Below are positions 36,601-49,500 of a DNA stretch of 64,000 bases, piece after piece. Location of the stretch: the NCBI GenBank assembly GCA_964247055.1, contig OZ176050.1, positions 13,764,001 to 13,828,000 on the forward strand, written 5' to 3'. The notes beneath the pieces were generated by a model that saw only the letters and a program-made list of their open reading frames with translations, was not told the DNA's origin and searched no databases. The translations under genes and the position numbers were made by a program. The stretch's first letter is position 1. Every line of letters begins with the position of its first letter. The stretch comes from Paragordius varius (taxonomy: Eukaryota > Nematomorpha).

Positions 36601-39600
36601 TATTAATTAATGCGATTCATATAATAAATTATTAAGTTTTCTGCTATTCGTTGAAAAACGAATTTTTATTATTGCACATATTTGAAGTTTAAGTGCTATT
36701 TTTAATCTTTAATTTTGTGAGCCATCAAGGAAAAAAAATAAATTTATCGAATTGATTAAAACATTATTTGATAAGAACTGCTTGCCTTGGTGTTATTTTC
36801 AAACCTAATCAATAGGAGTTTTCCCCGCTTAAAAATTTTCATAACTATTTCTAATTTGTCGTTCAATGTGCCAAAAATACGAATTTCTGAAAACTAATAA
36901 ACTTGAAAACATTCAATTATATATTTCTTACCATTTTGTATAAAGGAATATGGTTTTGCCGGATCCTGTAAATAACACAGTAGTTATTGATAGACCCATT
37001 ATTTTTGAATCTGATATAACTATCAAGGGCGATTTACAAACTGATTCAATCAATGGAATTGATCTCTCCGAATCAGCCATTAAGACTAATGATGAAAAAC
37101 TTACTCTCCCCCATTCAGTAATTACCGTTTTAAAAGGTAAAATAATATATACCAACAAACCAACTTTGATATAATTTACATTATTTGGTATCTATGTCCT
37201 TTATATACATTTGATAGATGTCAAAGTTATCAATAATCTCCAAGCTGATAATGGCATCAATGGAATTGAGATTGGTCGGTTTCTAAACCTCAACCAAGCG
37301 TTCAAGGAACAAAGTTTTGTTATTAAAATATTAATTCTATATATACCATTTTTACGTCAAAAGTAACATTTTTAAGCAAACGAAGGAAGTGCAAATGTTG
37401 CGTTTGCTTGGAAATGTTTGTTCAAATAAGTGTTGCTTTAGGTTGAAAAAGTGTCGCGTTTGCCTAAAAATGGTATATATTTAACAAAAATCACAAGTTT
37501 AGTTATTTATACATTATATTTTAAAATTATTTTCACTGTATATCAGGAACCATTGTGTTTGAACGCTTAACTGTAGAAGGCAATTTGGAAATCGATTCGG
37601 GAACCGTTAACTCAGTCAATTTGGTTGACTATTTTGACAACTTGGTACTCTTAAACTCCTCAACCCCTCAAGAAATATCAGGTTTAAGACAAAGTTTATT
37701 TTAGTTAGAGTGCTATTATTATGGGCCTTTTTATTAGTTTAAAAGGATAAATATTTTAATATACCTTTGGATTAGATATCTATAGAGTTGACCATAAATT
37801 ATTAATGTTTAAAGGTTCCAAAGAATTCATAAGTGTGGATAATATAGATATTGTTTTCAACAAACCTGTCCACATTGAGGGTGAGTTAAATGGCAAACAT
37901 TTTGATAATTTGATAAAATCGATAGTCCGCATAAGGCCTGAAAAAAAGAAGAAAGGTACAAAAACTAGTCATGTCGTTCAAATCCCAATCTCGGAGGTAA
38001 GCTTTAAAAATCCAGTTCACATTAAAGGCGACCTAGATATTGGTGGAGATGTTAACCGAATAGCTTTTGATGATTATCTCAGGAAGCGAGGACCGCAAAC
38101 TTTTACGAGTATATATAATATCTAAAACTCAACTATGCTTTTTGACATAAATTAATTTGTTTATCCCAATTTTTTTAACAATCACCAATAATTAGCAGAT
38201 CTCACATTTTTAAAGCTTAGACATGTAAGGTTTAATATATTGTGGAACAATATCAATATTAATATATTTTTCTTTAATGTCCAATTATAGTTCCAGTAAC
38301 CTTTGAAAGAGACGTCGTATTACATACGGATTTACGATTGAGTCCGGGCGTTGAAGCTTTTGGCTTAGGCCCACTCCAGAATGAACAATATATATACAAT
38401 GATGAAAGAAACATAATTACGATCGAGGCTACCAAAATTTTTGAGGGCCAAACAATTTTTGAAGGGCCCGTAAAATTAAACAATCCTTGGGCCGATCGAG
38501 AAACCCTGTTGATTGATGGTGTTAGTCCTGAATTCTTGAGGGACATAGTTACGCTGTATGATGAGAGTAACAATAAAATAACCTCTTTGGATCTATCAAA
38601 TGATATTGAATTTTCGGATGTCGTAACCCTGGATGGCTCATTAATCACTCAATCTCAATTTAATGGTATCAATTTGACTGAACATTTTGTGACAGCGCTC
38701 AAGAAATCCCAAATAACTCGAAAGTTGCGGTAACTCTGATTTTTAATTTTTATGATGCTTATTACACTAAAAATTGTTACTCTTAGTAAAATTTATTGTT
38801 AACATCAAAATTAATATGTACAGATCAAAAGATTCCGCATTGCATTTTACAGGGACAAAAATGTTTTATCAAGATTCAAGCCTTCAAGGCGACATATTAA
38901 GCGAGATTATCGTTCCATCTGGTTTGGGTACCTTTACAACAAATGAAAACATTTTCTTTCAGAAAGGGGTCCTTGTCAATGGTTTGAATCTTGAACAAGA
39001 TTTATGGTTATCGCATTCGGCTCATAACCAAAAATTGCCACAAACCTCAATATATGCCAACAATAGTTTAAGTTTTCTGGGTCCAGTAACTTTTGAAGGT
39101 GAACTCACTGTAGAAAACCGGTTGAATGATGTAGATTGGCCCAAGTTTTTGAACGATAGGATTAGCTTGTCAAGAGATCAGGACATAGGACATGACGGTC
39201 AGGGAACAGCAACACGATTAATATTTACCGGAAACGTTGTTATAGAACAAGATTTAACATTTGCAACGAATGATATCACCCTTAATCAAGATATTTTGCC
39301 TAAAACAGCGTTTTTATACGTCGATCAGCAAGATATGTCCTCGCAAAAAACTACTTACGTTAGTGAGGAAGATGACGAAGCAGATGTGACTCTTGGTTCC
39401 TCCATTACACTCCATGGTGTCAAAACATTTGTCGCTTCAACTAAAATGTCGGCTGGAGAACCATTTACAGTGCTAGGCAAATTACTTGTTTTACAAAATC
39501 TAAACATTTCATCCAAGCCAAACATTGATAAGGATAGGGAAAATGGGGACAGTTGGTTAGGATCCGATATTAATGTCAATGATTGTTTAGAACGTAAATT

Positions 39601-42600
39601 AACGCTCGATGGGTCACAAAATTTTGATACAACCAAGCTAGTTGAATGGCCATCTGTACAAAATCGGCGTGTGAATCGAAAACAAACCACAAAATTGGAA
39701 TTCGAGAATGTTCGAACCCTTAAAGATGTCAATGCTGACGATTTAAATGGGAAAAACTTTAATAAATGGGTAGCTAATCTTGTGCCTCTAGACACTGATC
39801 AAACATTCGATATAAGGGATTTAGGTGTATCAGAAGCAACCATTCGGTTTGATTCCTTAACCGTTTTCCGTAGCCAAATCGAATTGGAAAATGGCAAATT
39901 CAATGATAATTTTGATTTGGATCAAGTTATTCAAGATGCTTGGAACGTGTCACTTGTTTCTAGCGATGATGATTCTTTTCTATTCATTGAAGATATAGTA
40001 TTTAAGGATGGCTTTGATGTTAACGCTGACTTAGAATTTGCCAGTAATGAGACCTATCAATCATTATTGAATGATGAATATCTATTTGAAGTGGATGAAT
40101 CCTATAAGCTTGGGCGAATCATCCCTGTTAAATCGTCTACAAATGACATGGAGGATGTTTCAACTGATTACGTAAGATTGGTAGGAAAATCAGCTGATCG
40201 CGACGCCTTGGCCCAAATTAGCAGTAAACCACAAGTGATTTATGGCAGAAAGATTATGAGTAATGGCTTTACCATTAACTCGATCGATAAGAATCAAGCA
40301 GCAAAACTAAAAATAAATATGATTAATGGAATCCCCTTCCCTCATGGCTTTTTAAGAGTTAGAGGTGATAATTCAAAACTTAATCAAGTCCATAATCAAG
40401 TCTATGAACCATTTCACAATTCTCATGGTACAAGCCCAACACCTATTGTAATCAAATTTACAAATACCGTTAAGATGCATGGCCGTAACAATGAAATTAA
40501 ACCAACTCATGTTCGCGTAAACAATCAAATAGATCTTAACAGACTCCTAGAAACAGAAGGCAGTTTTCAATCTAGTGTTGATGATAATTATCGAGATTCA
40601 ATTGATTCCCGCAAACAAAAACGCGTGTACAAGAAGGATAAAATCGTATTTCGAGGAAATGTGGCCACGAAAAATCTATTTTCTAGTGACAATTTAATTG
40701 ATGGTACCAATCTTTCTAGCGTTTTAGATCGAGCAATCCTTTCAACTCCATCCCTATCACATGCTCCACCAATTATTGTAAGCGGTGTTAAAACTTTTGA
40801 TTCAAGCTCTTCCCTTTCACGAGATAATAAAATTACATTTAATCGAAATGTTCGTATGGACAAGCCATTACAAAGCGTAATTAATGGGAAAACGACGTTT
40901 CAAAAGTTTGAAAGGAGTCTCATACCCTGTTATCAACCAGGTTTAAAATCAAATAAACCAAACTCTATCATAATACAATCGCCCCTAAGTTTGTCGGGAA
41001 AAATGATTTTATCGGAACCCAATATCGTGTTTAATGTAAATCGTTCAAAATTGCCACCTCATGTTATGTCATACATTGGAGACATTGATGAAAACGAAAG
41101 AAGTAAAAGCCTAGTTAAAATTCATAAAATTTATCGAAATCAATCTGATAATATTAACAATAACAACCCAATAAGTTTATCAAACCTGTTAGAGAATGAA
41201 TTGATCTATTTGGATAAACCGGTAGTTTTTGAAACACCAATTACGTTTCATGGAAAGTACTTTAAAATCATCTCTCCCAAAGCAAATCAACCACCGATTT
41301 TAGATATCAAAGGCAAACTAAATGGTGTATCTTTCGATAGCTTAAATATCCTTGTAACCAGTTTTATCCCTCAAAATAATCCAGAGGGCCTCCACAAACA
41401 AAATTATACGATTCCCATACGCCTCCAATTCGATAATCTCGTTATACATAATAATGTTGTGGCAGGAGACATCAATGAAAGCAAAGATATTTTGTTAAAT
41501 GGCGTTTCGCTTTCAGATTTTGCCCGGAGCATTCTTAAGCGATCAGATATACAGGATTTGTCAACCTTCATTACAGCCATGTTAAATGATGAGGGCGGAA
41601 AAGTTACAGAATTAGTTTTTGAGGGTGAAGTCCACATTAATGCCAACTTAATTGTATCCGGTTCCGTTAATCAAATGGATGATATAAACGCCTTGGTTGT
41701 TCCAATATCTCTTCCCCCCAAAAAAGTAAATGATGACGATACCGACACCATGCAAATTATAACAGCTAAACAATGTTTTATACGCGGGTCAACGTTTAAG
41801 CTTGTGGGTCGCGAAAATGCCTTGAAAATGGATCCAGACTCTAGCGTATTTGGTGTTAACCTTAATGAACTCGTTACTCAAATCATTTCAACCCAAAGCA
41901 GAGATGGTGTTGTTCAAATCCAGGTTGGTGATAACGTTCAGTTTGATGGAACGATATCCCTAGAATCTGATTTGGATATTTCAGGCAAGATTAATGACAT
42001 CGAGTTACAGGTATTACCTTGATATTTTATGTGTTAAATATTATCGTCTTAAAAGTTTTTTCTAAAATATAATTAAGCTTTGTAAGATCTAGATAATAAT
42101 TCCAAAACAAAACCGTACGAAATTATTACAAATATAGCAGAATTAGTAATAAACATAAACTTTAATTTTGCCTCGTGTTTGGATGGAACTTTATAATAGT
42201 TAATAATGCCGTTAATTCGTCCAGAAAAACTGTTCGACTGCCACTCAATACAGTATGCATTTTAATGGTTGCTTTTTTCTCACTATAGTACGGCAATTTT
42301 CAACACAGTAGTGTATGGAAAAAATAACAAAATATTGAATAAACAATTATTTCCTTTCTTTTTCCATACTACACTCCTGTGTCGAGAATGGCCCTACTAT
42401 AGTGTGAAATAAGCAACCATTAAAATGCATACTGTAATTTTAATTTTTATTGGGTGCCTTTTTATTTCCCACATTTATAGGAGATAATTACTGCCATTGA
42501 GGAATATAATTCACTGACTCGTATAACTCGCGAAAAATCAGCCGCAGATTTAGATCACCAATGTGAAAGAAAGGGTATGATAGAACAAATGGCATATGAA

Positions 42601-45600
42601 CAAGTCTATAAGCTATCACATTTCATGAACCATTGGGATTTGAACAATGAACAACACCCCAATTCTCCTCCTTCCTCGGTTAAAAAACCCACACTTGATT
42701 TATCTTTACTGACTGTGTCATCACCAATGTCGAATACGCATTATGTCATGGTAAGTCGTGTCAATGAATATCAGCACTATAATACACATTCTCAAGGGCA
42801 AGGGGCGAAATCACTGGCATCGTATGTCGCTTATAAACAGGATATAAGTATGGAAACTGCCTCATACTTTGAATATTGTGATCGACCCACCAATATGAGT
42901 TCTGCTGCATCTCTTACTGTTAATGTTTGGGCTGTTACGGCTAAAGATATGAATAATTCCACCCAAGGATTAATTAAACCCTATAAAACTGCCGTGGAAC
43001 TCAATAAGGGACCAGGTGGACCGTTAGTTTTAAAATCGCATCCATTGAACAAAGGAATGTGGAAAAATGTTATGTATGATCAAGATGAATCACATAGTAC
43101 AACAAAATATTTAAGTGCTTTAATAGGTTGTGGTCCTATGCGAATATTTGAATTTGAAACATCAAAAGATCATTCGAATCAAATGGATGTCGAACTCAAG
43201 CATGCATATCAAAATTTAATAAATATCCAACAAATCGAATTTCTTGTCCGGGTAAAACCCTTACACAAAAAGTATGAAGGCTCAACCGGTCATCAAAATT
43301 CTGCCATATATGTTACCGGTTTGAGTGGAGGCCAAAACTCGTTACAAGAACCGTTAACTGTTAATGTCCTCTCCCCCAAAACATTCCAATATTTCAAAAG
43401 AAAAAGCATAGCTGTAGTTTTAACCGAGAAGTTTGGAAACAAAAATAGCCATAGTCTTTCAACGCGTCATGGCGCAACGAGATCCATTGAAATACATGAA
43501 ATTGATATGACAACTTTTGCCAATAAACTCATTATAGAAGGTATTGGTTTGGCCGAAACATCCGTTTTGTCAACTCATGCCGATGAAACTAAAACTAAAT
43601 TGGGATCAAATGTCAAATCACCTGAATATGGAAACAACATGGGTTCTCGTTACCAAATTGGTCGAACGAAAAAAGCTCCTGGAAATACTAATCATCATGA
43701 ATCAACCATAGATTTAAGTGGGTTTGCCATTTTTACCATGATTGATACATTCAAACCTTTGGGTGGAAAAAATGATGATAATAATAGCCTTGACACAGTT
43801 CCCTATTATAGTTCAGCTTCTAATGGTACTTTCCTTATGGCATGGAGTTCAGATCGTTCAAAACAGCTGACACCAAAAGCTTGGCTATATTCGGTGGATT
43901 TGATTGAGCGTCGTTTTGAACGCATTCAAATATTTTTATCGTATCGATACATAGATGTGGAAATTATAAGTTTCATAACGCCACAATTTTATACCAATCC
44001 TACAGTACAATTACAATTACCCGCGTATTCCAGAGAACCTACGCATGTTCAAGATACATTTATTGTACTGGCTTCGGAACGGAGTTTGAATGTACATAAC
44101 GATTACCCTACGGTCGATATTGAAGTTTATAGGAATAAAAATTTTGGTGGAGTGTTGGATAATACCCATCGCTCGCAAGATAATTTAAGGTAAATTTCAA
44201 ATTTTATGGTGTATATATATATGTGTTAAATTGATATAAAATGAATTTTAATAAAAAAATAATTTAGATTGAGTTAAGTTTCAAAATTTAATATAATATA
44301 TATTAATTGGATTTATAGATCTTTTGAGCTCTTGCAAAATATTCAAGAGGAAAAAGTACTGGATTTAAGTCACTTCATAATTGGAAGCATACCCGACATT
44401 TATTTTATAGTAGCACGTTGGGATAACTTTATACATTTGTATCATTACAAGGGTAAGTTATATATATAAAATTTATTTATTGTAAAAAGTTAATTCAAAA
44501 TTCAAATACAGACATTGAAACTATAGGAACAAAATGTAAAATAAAGACAAATATTTTTTTAAAAAGACAACCATAAAACTTATTATTTCCTAGAAGTTAT
44601 TTTTCCCTATATAAGTTATTTATTATAGAATATAAAATTGATTGTGCAGTTATATATATATATATATCTAATTTTACCATTTTAAACAATTTATTTTTAA
44701 AAATCAAGATTAAAAAAAGTATGGTTGTCTTTTATAAAAAAATATTTGTCTTTATATTTTTACGTTTTGTCCGTATAATCTTAATTTTTACTACCGTATT
44801 TTGTTGTATTAGGTATTTTGGGTTTTCAATTGGAGTTGATTTCGCGATCCTCAGCTATAAAATCGATTCAACCATTTTTCCAAGGTAATTTATTATAATA
44901 TTCAATCAATATCTTTTAAATTAATAAGCTATGGCAACATATAAATGATAATTTTTGGCAGTAAAATTGAAATAATGCAAACAAAACGTGAAAACATAAG
45001 GACAAATTTTTTCCCTAAAGACAATTATACTCTTTTTTCTTATTCATTGTTAATATATAGATTAATCATTACAATTGTAACAATATTGATTGTGTTACCA
45101 ATTTACGTGTCTATTTCATATTTTGTAATTTAATACAAAGAGTTATATTTGTAAAAATTAAGTTTAAAAATGTGGTACGATCTTTTGAAAAAAAATATTT
45201 GTCTTTCCTTATGACTGTGTAATGATCAATATACAGTAAAAAAGACAACCATATTTTTACATCATGATTTTTTTTGAATATAACTTATTGTTTTCCAAAT
45301 AGCCAAGTAGAGATGTATATTGGTCACTTATCATCTATATTTTTTACGCATGTTAATAAATATTTTATATAAGAAAAATTAAGGAATAAAAATATATTGT
45401 CTTTTGAAAAAAAAATATTTGTCTTTATATTTTCAAGTTTTGTCCGTATAATTTCAATTTTTACTGTATAATTCTAGGTTCAGATTTATATTTGGCAATG
45501 TTTAAATCACCTAAAAGTCACTTATTAGCCCGGAATTCGATCGCAAAAGCCGTCTTCATAGGCAATTGGATAAACCCAACAAATAAAAGGACATGTAATT

Positions 45601-45617
45601 TGCGTGATAGCATTTAA
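30618..45617 (+). CDS. Giant secreted repeat protein, 3,366 residues, 18 exons
   Basis: Exons: 30618-30895, 30980-31090, 31230-31776, 32265-32514, 32716-32899, 32973-33977, 34128-34587, 35615-36483, 36946-37136, 37218-37313, 37547-37681, 37815-38108, 38291-38729, 38824-42010, 42481-44189, 44319-44452, 44813-44884, 45478-45617. All joins keep phase. A signal peptide (LGLFLIILTATAFWVNIGKC) starts it. Two RXRR furin-type sites (RARR, RLRR) lie near residues 157-180. Residues about 340-945 are strand-rich and propeller-like. A Cys pair (PDCIDD...GKKC) and a helical stretch follow. About 1,230-2,680 is an array of imperfect repeats of the type VxFxxPVxIxGxLN-G/ING; one 3,187-nt exon holds most of it. 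The C-terminus has another strand-rich region with an EAR/EPTP-like unit (GSIPDIYFIVARWDNFIHLY). The build weakly recalls insect Nasrat/Pole hole/Closca eggshell proteins; no family can be named firmly. Confidence 0.85.
37343..37477. mobile_element. Family D short palindromic element, copy 3
   Basis: From ATACCATTTTTACGTCAAAA to TTTGCCTAAAAATGGTATAT, with inner GTAACATTTTTAAGCAAACG against its inverse. It makes up over half of the 233-nt intron between exons 37218-37313 and 37547-37681 of the giant gene. Confidence 0.7.
42251..42434. mobile_element. Family B MITE, copy 2
   Basis: 184 bp from CAGTATGCATTTTAATGGTT to AACCATTAAAATGCATACTG with TA at each border. It lies in the 470-nt intron after the giant repeat exon, about 46 nt before the acceptor at 42480. 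Confidence 0.88.
44507..44792. mobile_element. Family A MITE, copy 7
   Basis: Left end ACAGACATTGAAACTATAGG then AACAAAATG; right end TTTTTACGTTTTGTCCGTAT then AATCTTAATTTTTACTA. It takes up about 80 percent of the 360-nt intron 44453-44812 and ends about 20 nt before the acceptor. Confidence 0.8.
44959..45229. mobile_element. Family A MITE, copy 8
   Basis: Left end CAGTAAAATTGAAATAATGC then AAACAAAACGTG. The right end is degraded but keeps GAAAAAAAATATTTGTCTTT. It shares the last intron of the giant gene (44885-45477) with copy 9, only a few bases away. Confidence 0.65.
45233..45468. mobile_element. Family A MITE, copy 9, ending at a splice acceptor
   Basis: The right end is intact (TGTCCGTATAATTTCAATTT then TTACTGTA). 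The left end is shortened: ACAGTAAAA runs straight into AGACAACCATA, missing the CGGACAAAACG block. The last base of the element lies about nine nt before the AG acceptor at 45476-45477 of the final coding exon, so its T-rich end serves as the polypyrimidine tract. Confidence 0.75.
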
Positions 45618-46440
45618 ACGAAAAAAAATTATTTATTTTACTTATCTTTTTTGTTACTAATAATTTTTACATGTAGTATATTATCTTCAGTAGTACAAAT
45701 TAATTATAGTTATTTATATTTATACACATATATTGTTCAATTCTGTGATTTAAAATTAATGCAATAAATAATTAAATTATATATTTGAGAGATGAATAAT
45801 TAATAAAATCAAAATTGTTTATCCCTTCAAGGAAAAGGGTCTTATATTCAAAACCAATTTTGCAATAATCAATTTTGACTTTTAAAAATAAAAATCGAAA
45901 AAGGGTAAGATAGCGCAAATCAAATAATTATATTTTGATAGTAATGTATTTTGTTTATGTTTCGTTTAAACAGAAATAGAAAGCCCTCCATCCGAATTCA
46001 CTCAAATATACCATTTACAATTTATATTCACCATTAAACAATTCCAATTCACCCTTAAACCCCTCAAAAATTCAAATTAACCCTAAAAAAATTATGTGTT
46101 TTCAAGATAATATAACTCACCATTAATCTGAAATATATCCTTATGCATGTTTATTATATTTTTAGAATTATTTTAATTTTATACAAAATTCGATTTTTTT
46201 AAAACATTAAAAAATTTAGGCAATTTTAGCCGAAAAAACATTTATTTTAGGGTGTATTTTAAATTGTTCAAGGGTAAATTTCGATTGTTCGAGGATGAAT
46301 TTGAAGTATAAATAGTACATTTAACAAAATTTTACTTAAAATGATATAAATGTCCAAATTAAATATTATACCAATCAAAAAAGAAGTTACATTTATTTGT
46401 TTCATCACGATTATCTCTATAAAAATGTTAACACATTTAG

Positions 46441-46471
<31 letters not shown>

Positions 46472-46571
46472 TAATTGTTTAATAAAACCAACAACACTTT
46501 TTCACACCAAATACATTATTAATAATTTCCCCCATACAGCTATCCTTGTGTTAAAAATTCAACAAGCTTCA
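45618..46571. other. Convergent gap between the giant gene and torsin
   Basis: Holds element C4 (46007-46318), an (AT)n run (46440-46468) and AT-rich sequence. AATAAA near 45764 may serve the giant gene, and the reverse-strand AATAAA near 46392 may serve torsin. No exon was seen. Confidence 0.5.
46007..46318. mobile_element. Family C MITE, copy 4
   Basis: Starts ATATACCATTTACAATTTAT and has CAATTCCAATTCACCCTTAA blocks. The right side has GTTCAAGGGTAAATTTCGAT and a degraded end AGTATAAATAGTACAT. It is the most eroded family C copy. Confidence 0.65.
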
Positions 46572-49500
46572 TCATTGTTCATCATGTGTCCGTAATGCTT
46601 TTGATTGTTCATTTTCAGTTAATTTTTCCCCAGGATTATTAATGCTTTTTTCGAAAGAATAGGGACCTTTAGAGCCCTCCTGACGTACAAACAAATGCAA
46701 AGTTTTAAGAAATTGATCAAATGCCAGGAGGATTCGATATCCAACCCTTTTACAGCCTGATGACGAGAAAAATGGTTTTTCAGCTGGGAAATAGATAAGT
46801 TCTGAACTTACATTATGTACCATATCGTGTAAGACATTCATCCTTTGTAATAAAAGTAAAAATAAAAACTATGAAATATTCATTTTGGTTTCTGCTAAAT
46901 GCAAAGAATACATATTATTTAAGTTTATGCAAAACATGATTTTTAATTAATATAGTAAAAACTGAGATAAAACGAAAAGACAAATCCTTTTTTATGAAAG
47001 TCTCCATACTTTTTAAATCATCATGATTCATTTAAATATAACTCATTGTTTTAAATGGCAAAGTGTGAAATAGAGATATAAACTAACACAATCAATACAA
47101 TATTTTAAAATTGTAACCAAATAGCTTTATGAGAAAAATTAAGGGTTTAAAAAGTATGATTGTCTTTTGAAAAAAAATATTTGTCCATATATTTTTACGT
47201 TAAGTCCGTACTTACTGTAATATAAATTGATGTAAAGATGATATTTTTCAATCATTACTAGCAGTATGCATTGTCAACACGTTACAATTAAAAACAAAAA
47301 AATCACGTTTAAAAAAAATTGATTATTAATGTACAAACATAATTTGAATTTAACATAAAATATTTCACCGTAAATTTAAATAAATCCATTACTTTGAATA
47401 TAATGTATAAAAAATATTCCGGTTAAAATCAGTATCCAAAATTTAAAAATACATTAATTAGAAAATTTTAAATTAAAAAAAATATTAAAACTTAATATAA
47501 TTATAAAACTATGTTTGGTATACCAAAATATTTTAAAATATAAATTATAAGCTTAACTCAAACTACAAAATTCCATAACTTGACCCATAAAAAATGCAAG
47601 AAAAATAAAATCAGGCTAAAACCCATTTACTAACTATAATAAAAATAAGCTTTTTATATAACGTCATTTATCTATTCCATTTTCTGAATAAGCAATTTCT
47701 TCAAAAATTATAATTAAAAAACCCTGTAAAATTATTTGTAAAATTTATCATACAAATAAAAACCTTTCGGGTGTCAAGTATGGTTTATAAATTTCCAAGG
47801 CAGGTAATGCCAATATAGCATTGAGTTCGGCTTGTGCACATTCCTTCACATGACTAAACGTGAGCGGTAAGAACGGGATAAAATTATCAATTAAATGGCG
47901 ATCGATTAGTGTAGAATGCCATAATCCGCCTATAAATATATATATTTATTGATTATTTTTAGTGAAAACAAAACGCTCTTTACTAACTAATATCTCTTTA
48001 GTACGATCAAAAAGAAACCGCATAATGGAAAAGTTATAAATTAAAATTGATATTTTACTATAAAAGATGAGATGATTAAATCAAAAAGACGGACTAAAAA
48101 AGATTTTTACTTAATAAGTGTTTTAAATGTTTAAATTTCAAGGCCCAATTTGTGTCAAAATGATTTAAAATGTCAATTTTTGCCATCTCATGTGTGCTAT
48201 AAAAGCTAAAAAATGATAAAATTCTTTGTAAAAAAAAGAAATAAAAATAGGAGGAACAACTCTCAAATAATCGTCCACCCAAAAAAATTAAGACAGATAA
48301 AAATTGAAATTAAACGGACAAAATTAAAAAAAAGACAAATATTTTTTCAAAAGACAACAATCATACTTTTTAAATCTTGATTTATTTATATAAAACTAAT
48401 TGTTTGAAATTGTCAAGTATGGAAAAGTATGTGTATTGGTAAAACAATCAATTATCAATTTAAAATTTTAATTAAATAGTTTATATAAGAAAAAAAATAC
48501 CGTTTAAAAATGCACGGTTGTCTGTTGTTAAAAAAATCTTTATATTTTTATATTTGTCCGTATAAAATCAATTTTTACTCTAATATTTCGGATAAAAACT
48601 CACCTTCATCGTTAAATGCTTTTTGGCTCAGTACCTCTTGAAATTGTAGACTGGTTAAATCATCTCGACTCTTGCCCAATTCCCATTGCCGTAAAACGAT
48701 TTGTGATATGGCTGAACCTCCGCTATTGCTAAAAATATAAAGTCAAATATTTTAGAAATAAATTCATATGTGGAAAAAAAAATTTGGTTTTCAAATGCTT
48801 AGTAAATTAAAGTTGATTAATATATGGATTCAATATTTAGTAGTTATAGTAATAGCTAACTGTTTCATAATATTATTTAAAATGCGCGTATAAAATAAAT
48901 TATAACTTTATAAAATTTACAAGCGAGTTAAATATTAACCATTTATTGCTTTTACAAGACGGTACTACTATAAAAAGATATCCTTCCATTTATAATACAA
49001 TACAATATAATACAATTGTCACCAAACTTATTTAATCAAACAATTTTTACCATATATTAGGAATTATTATAAAAAGTTTATAATTTATAGTTTAGTTTTT
49101 TATGCTATTAAAACCTAATAAGTATAAAAATATTTTTGGTGTAATCTATGCCATTTTCATAATGGGAATCCAAAAAAGGTGCTAAGGCCTCTAAGCTGTC
49201 GGGATCCATCCTATCAACTTCATCTATTACAAATAATTGTTGGTTACAAACGCTTGTATTTCCAGTTATCCATTTTCGAATTTGATCCTAAAAACGACAA
49301 ATTATTCAATCATATTACATTATGTATATACCATTTACAGTTCAACTTAAACAATTCAAATTCACCCTTGAACAATTCAAATTCCCCTTTAAACAATTCA
49401 AATTCACCCTAAAAATAAATTATGTAAATATATGTTTATGTTATAGTTTATTATTTTACAGTATTATTTTAATTTAAAACAAAATTTTTATTTTTTAAAA

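Noticed and set aside
39355-39795. 146-codon minus-strand open frame in the giant exon
   Set aside because: Antisense shadow of the giant secreted protein, with no independent features.
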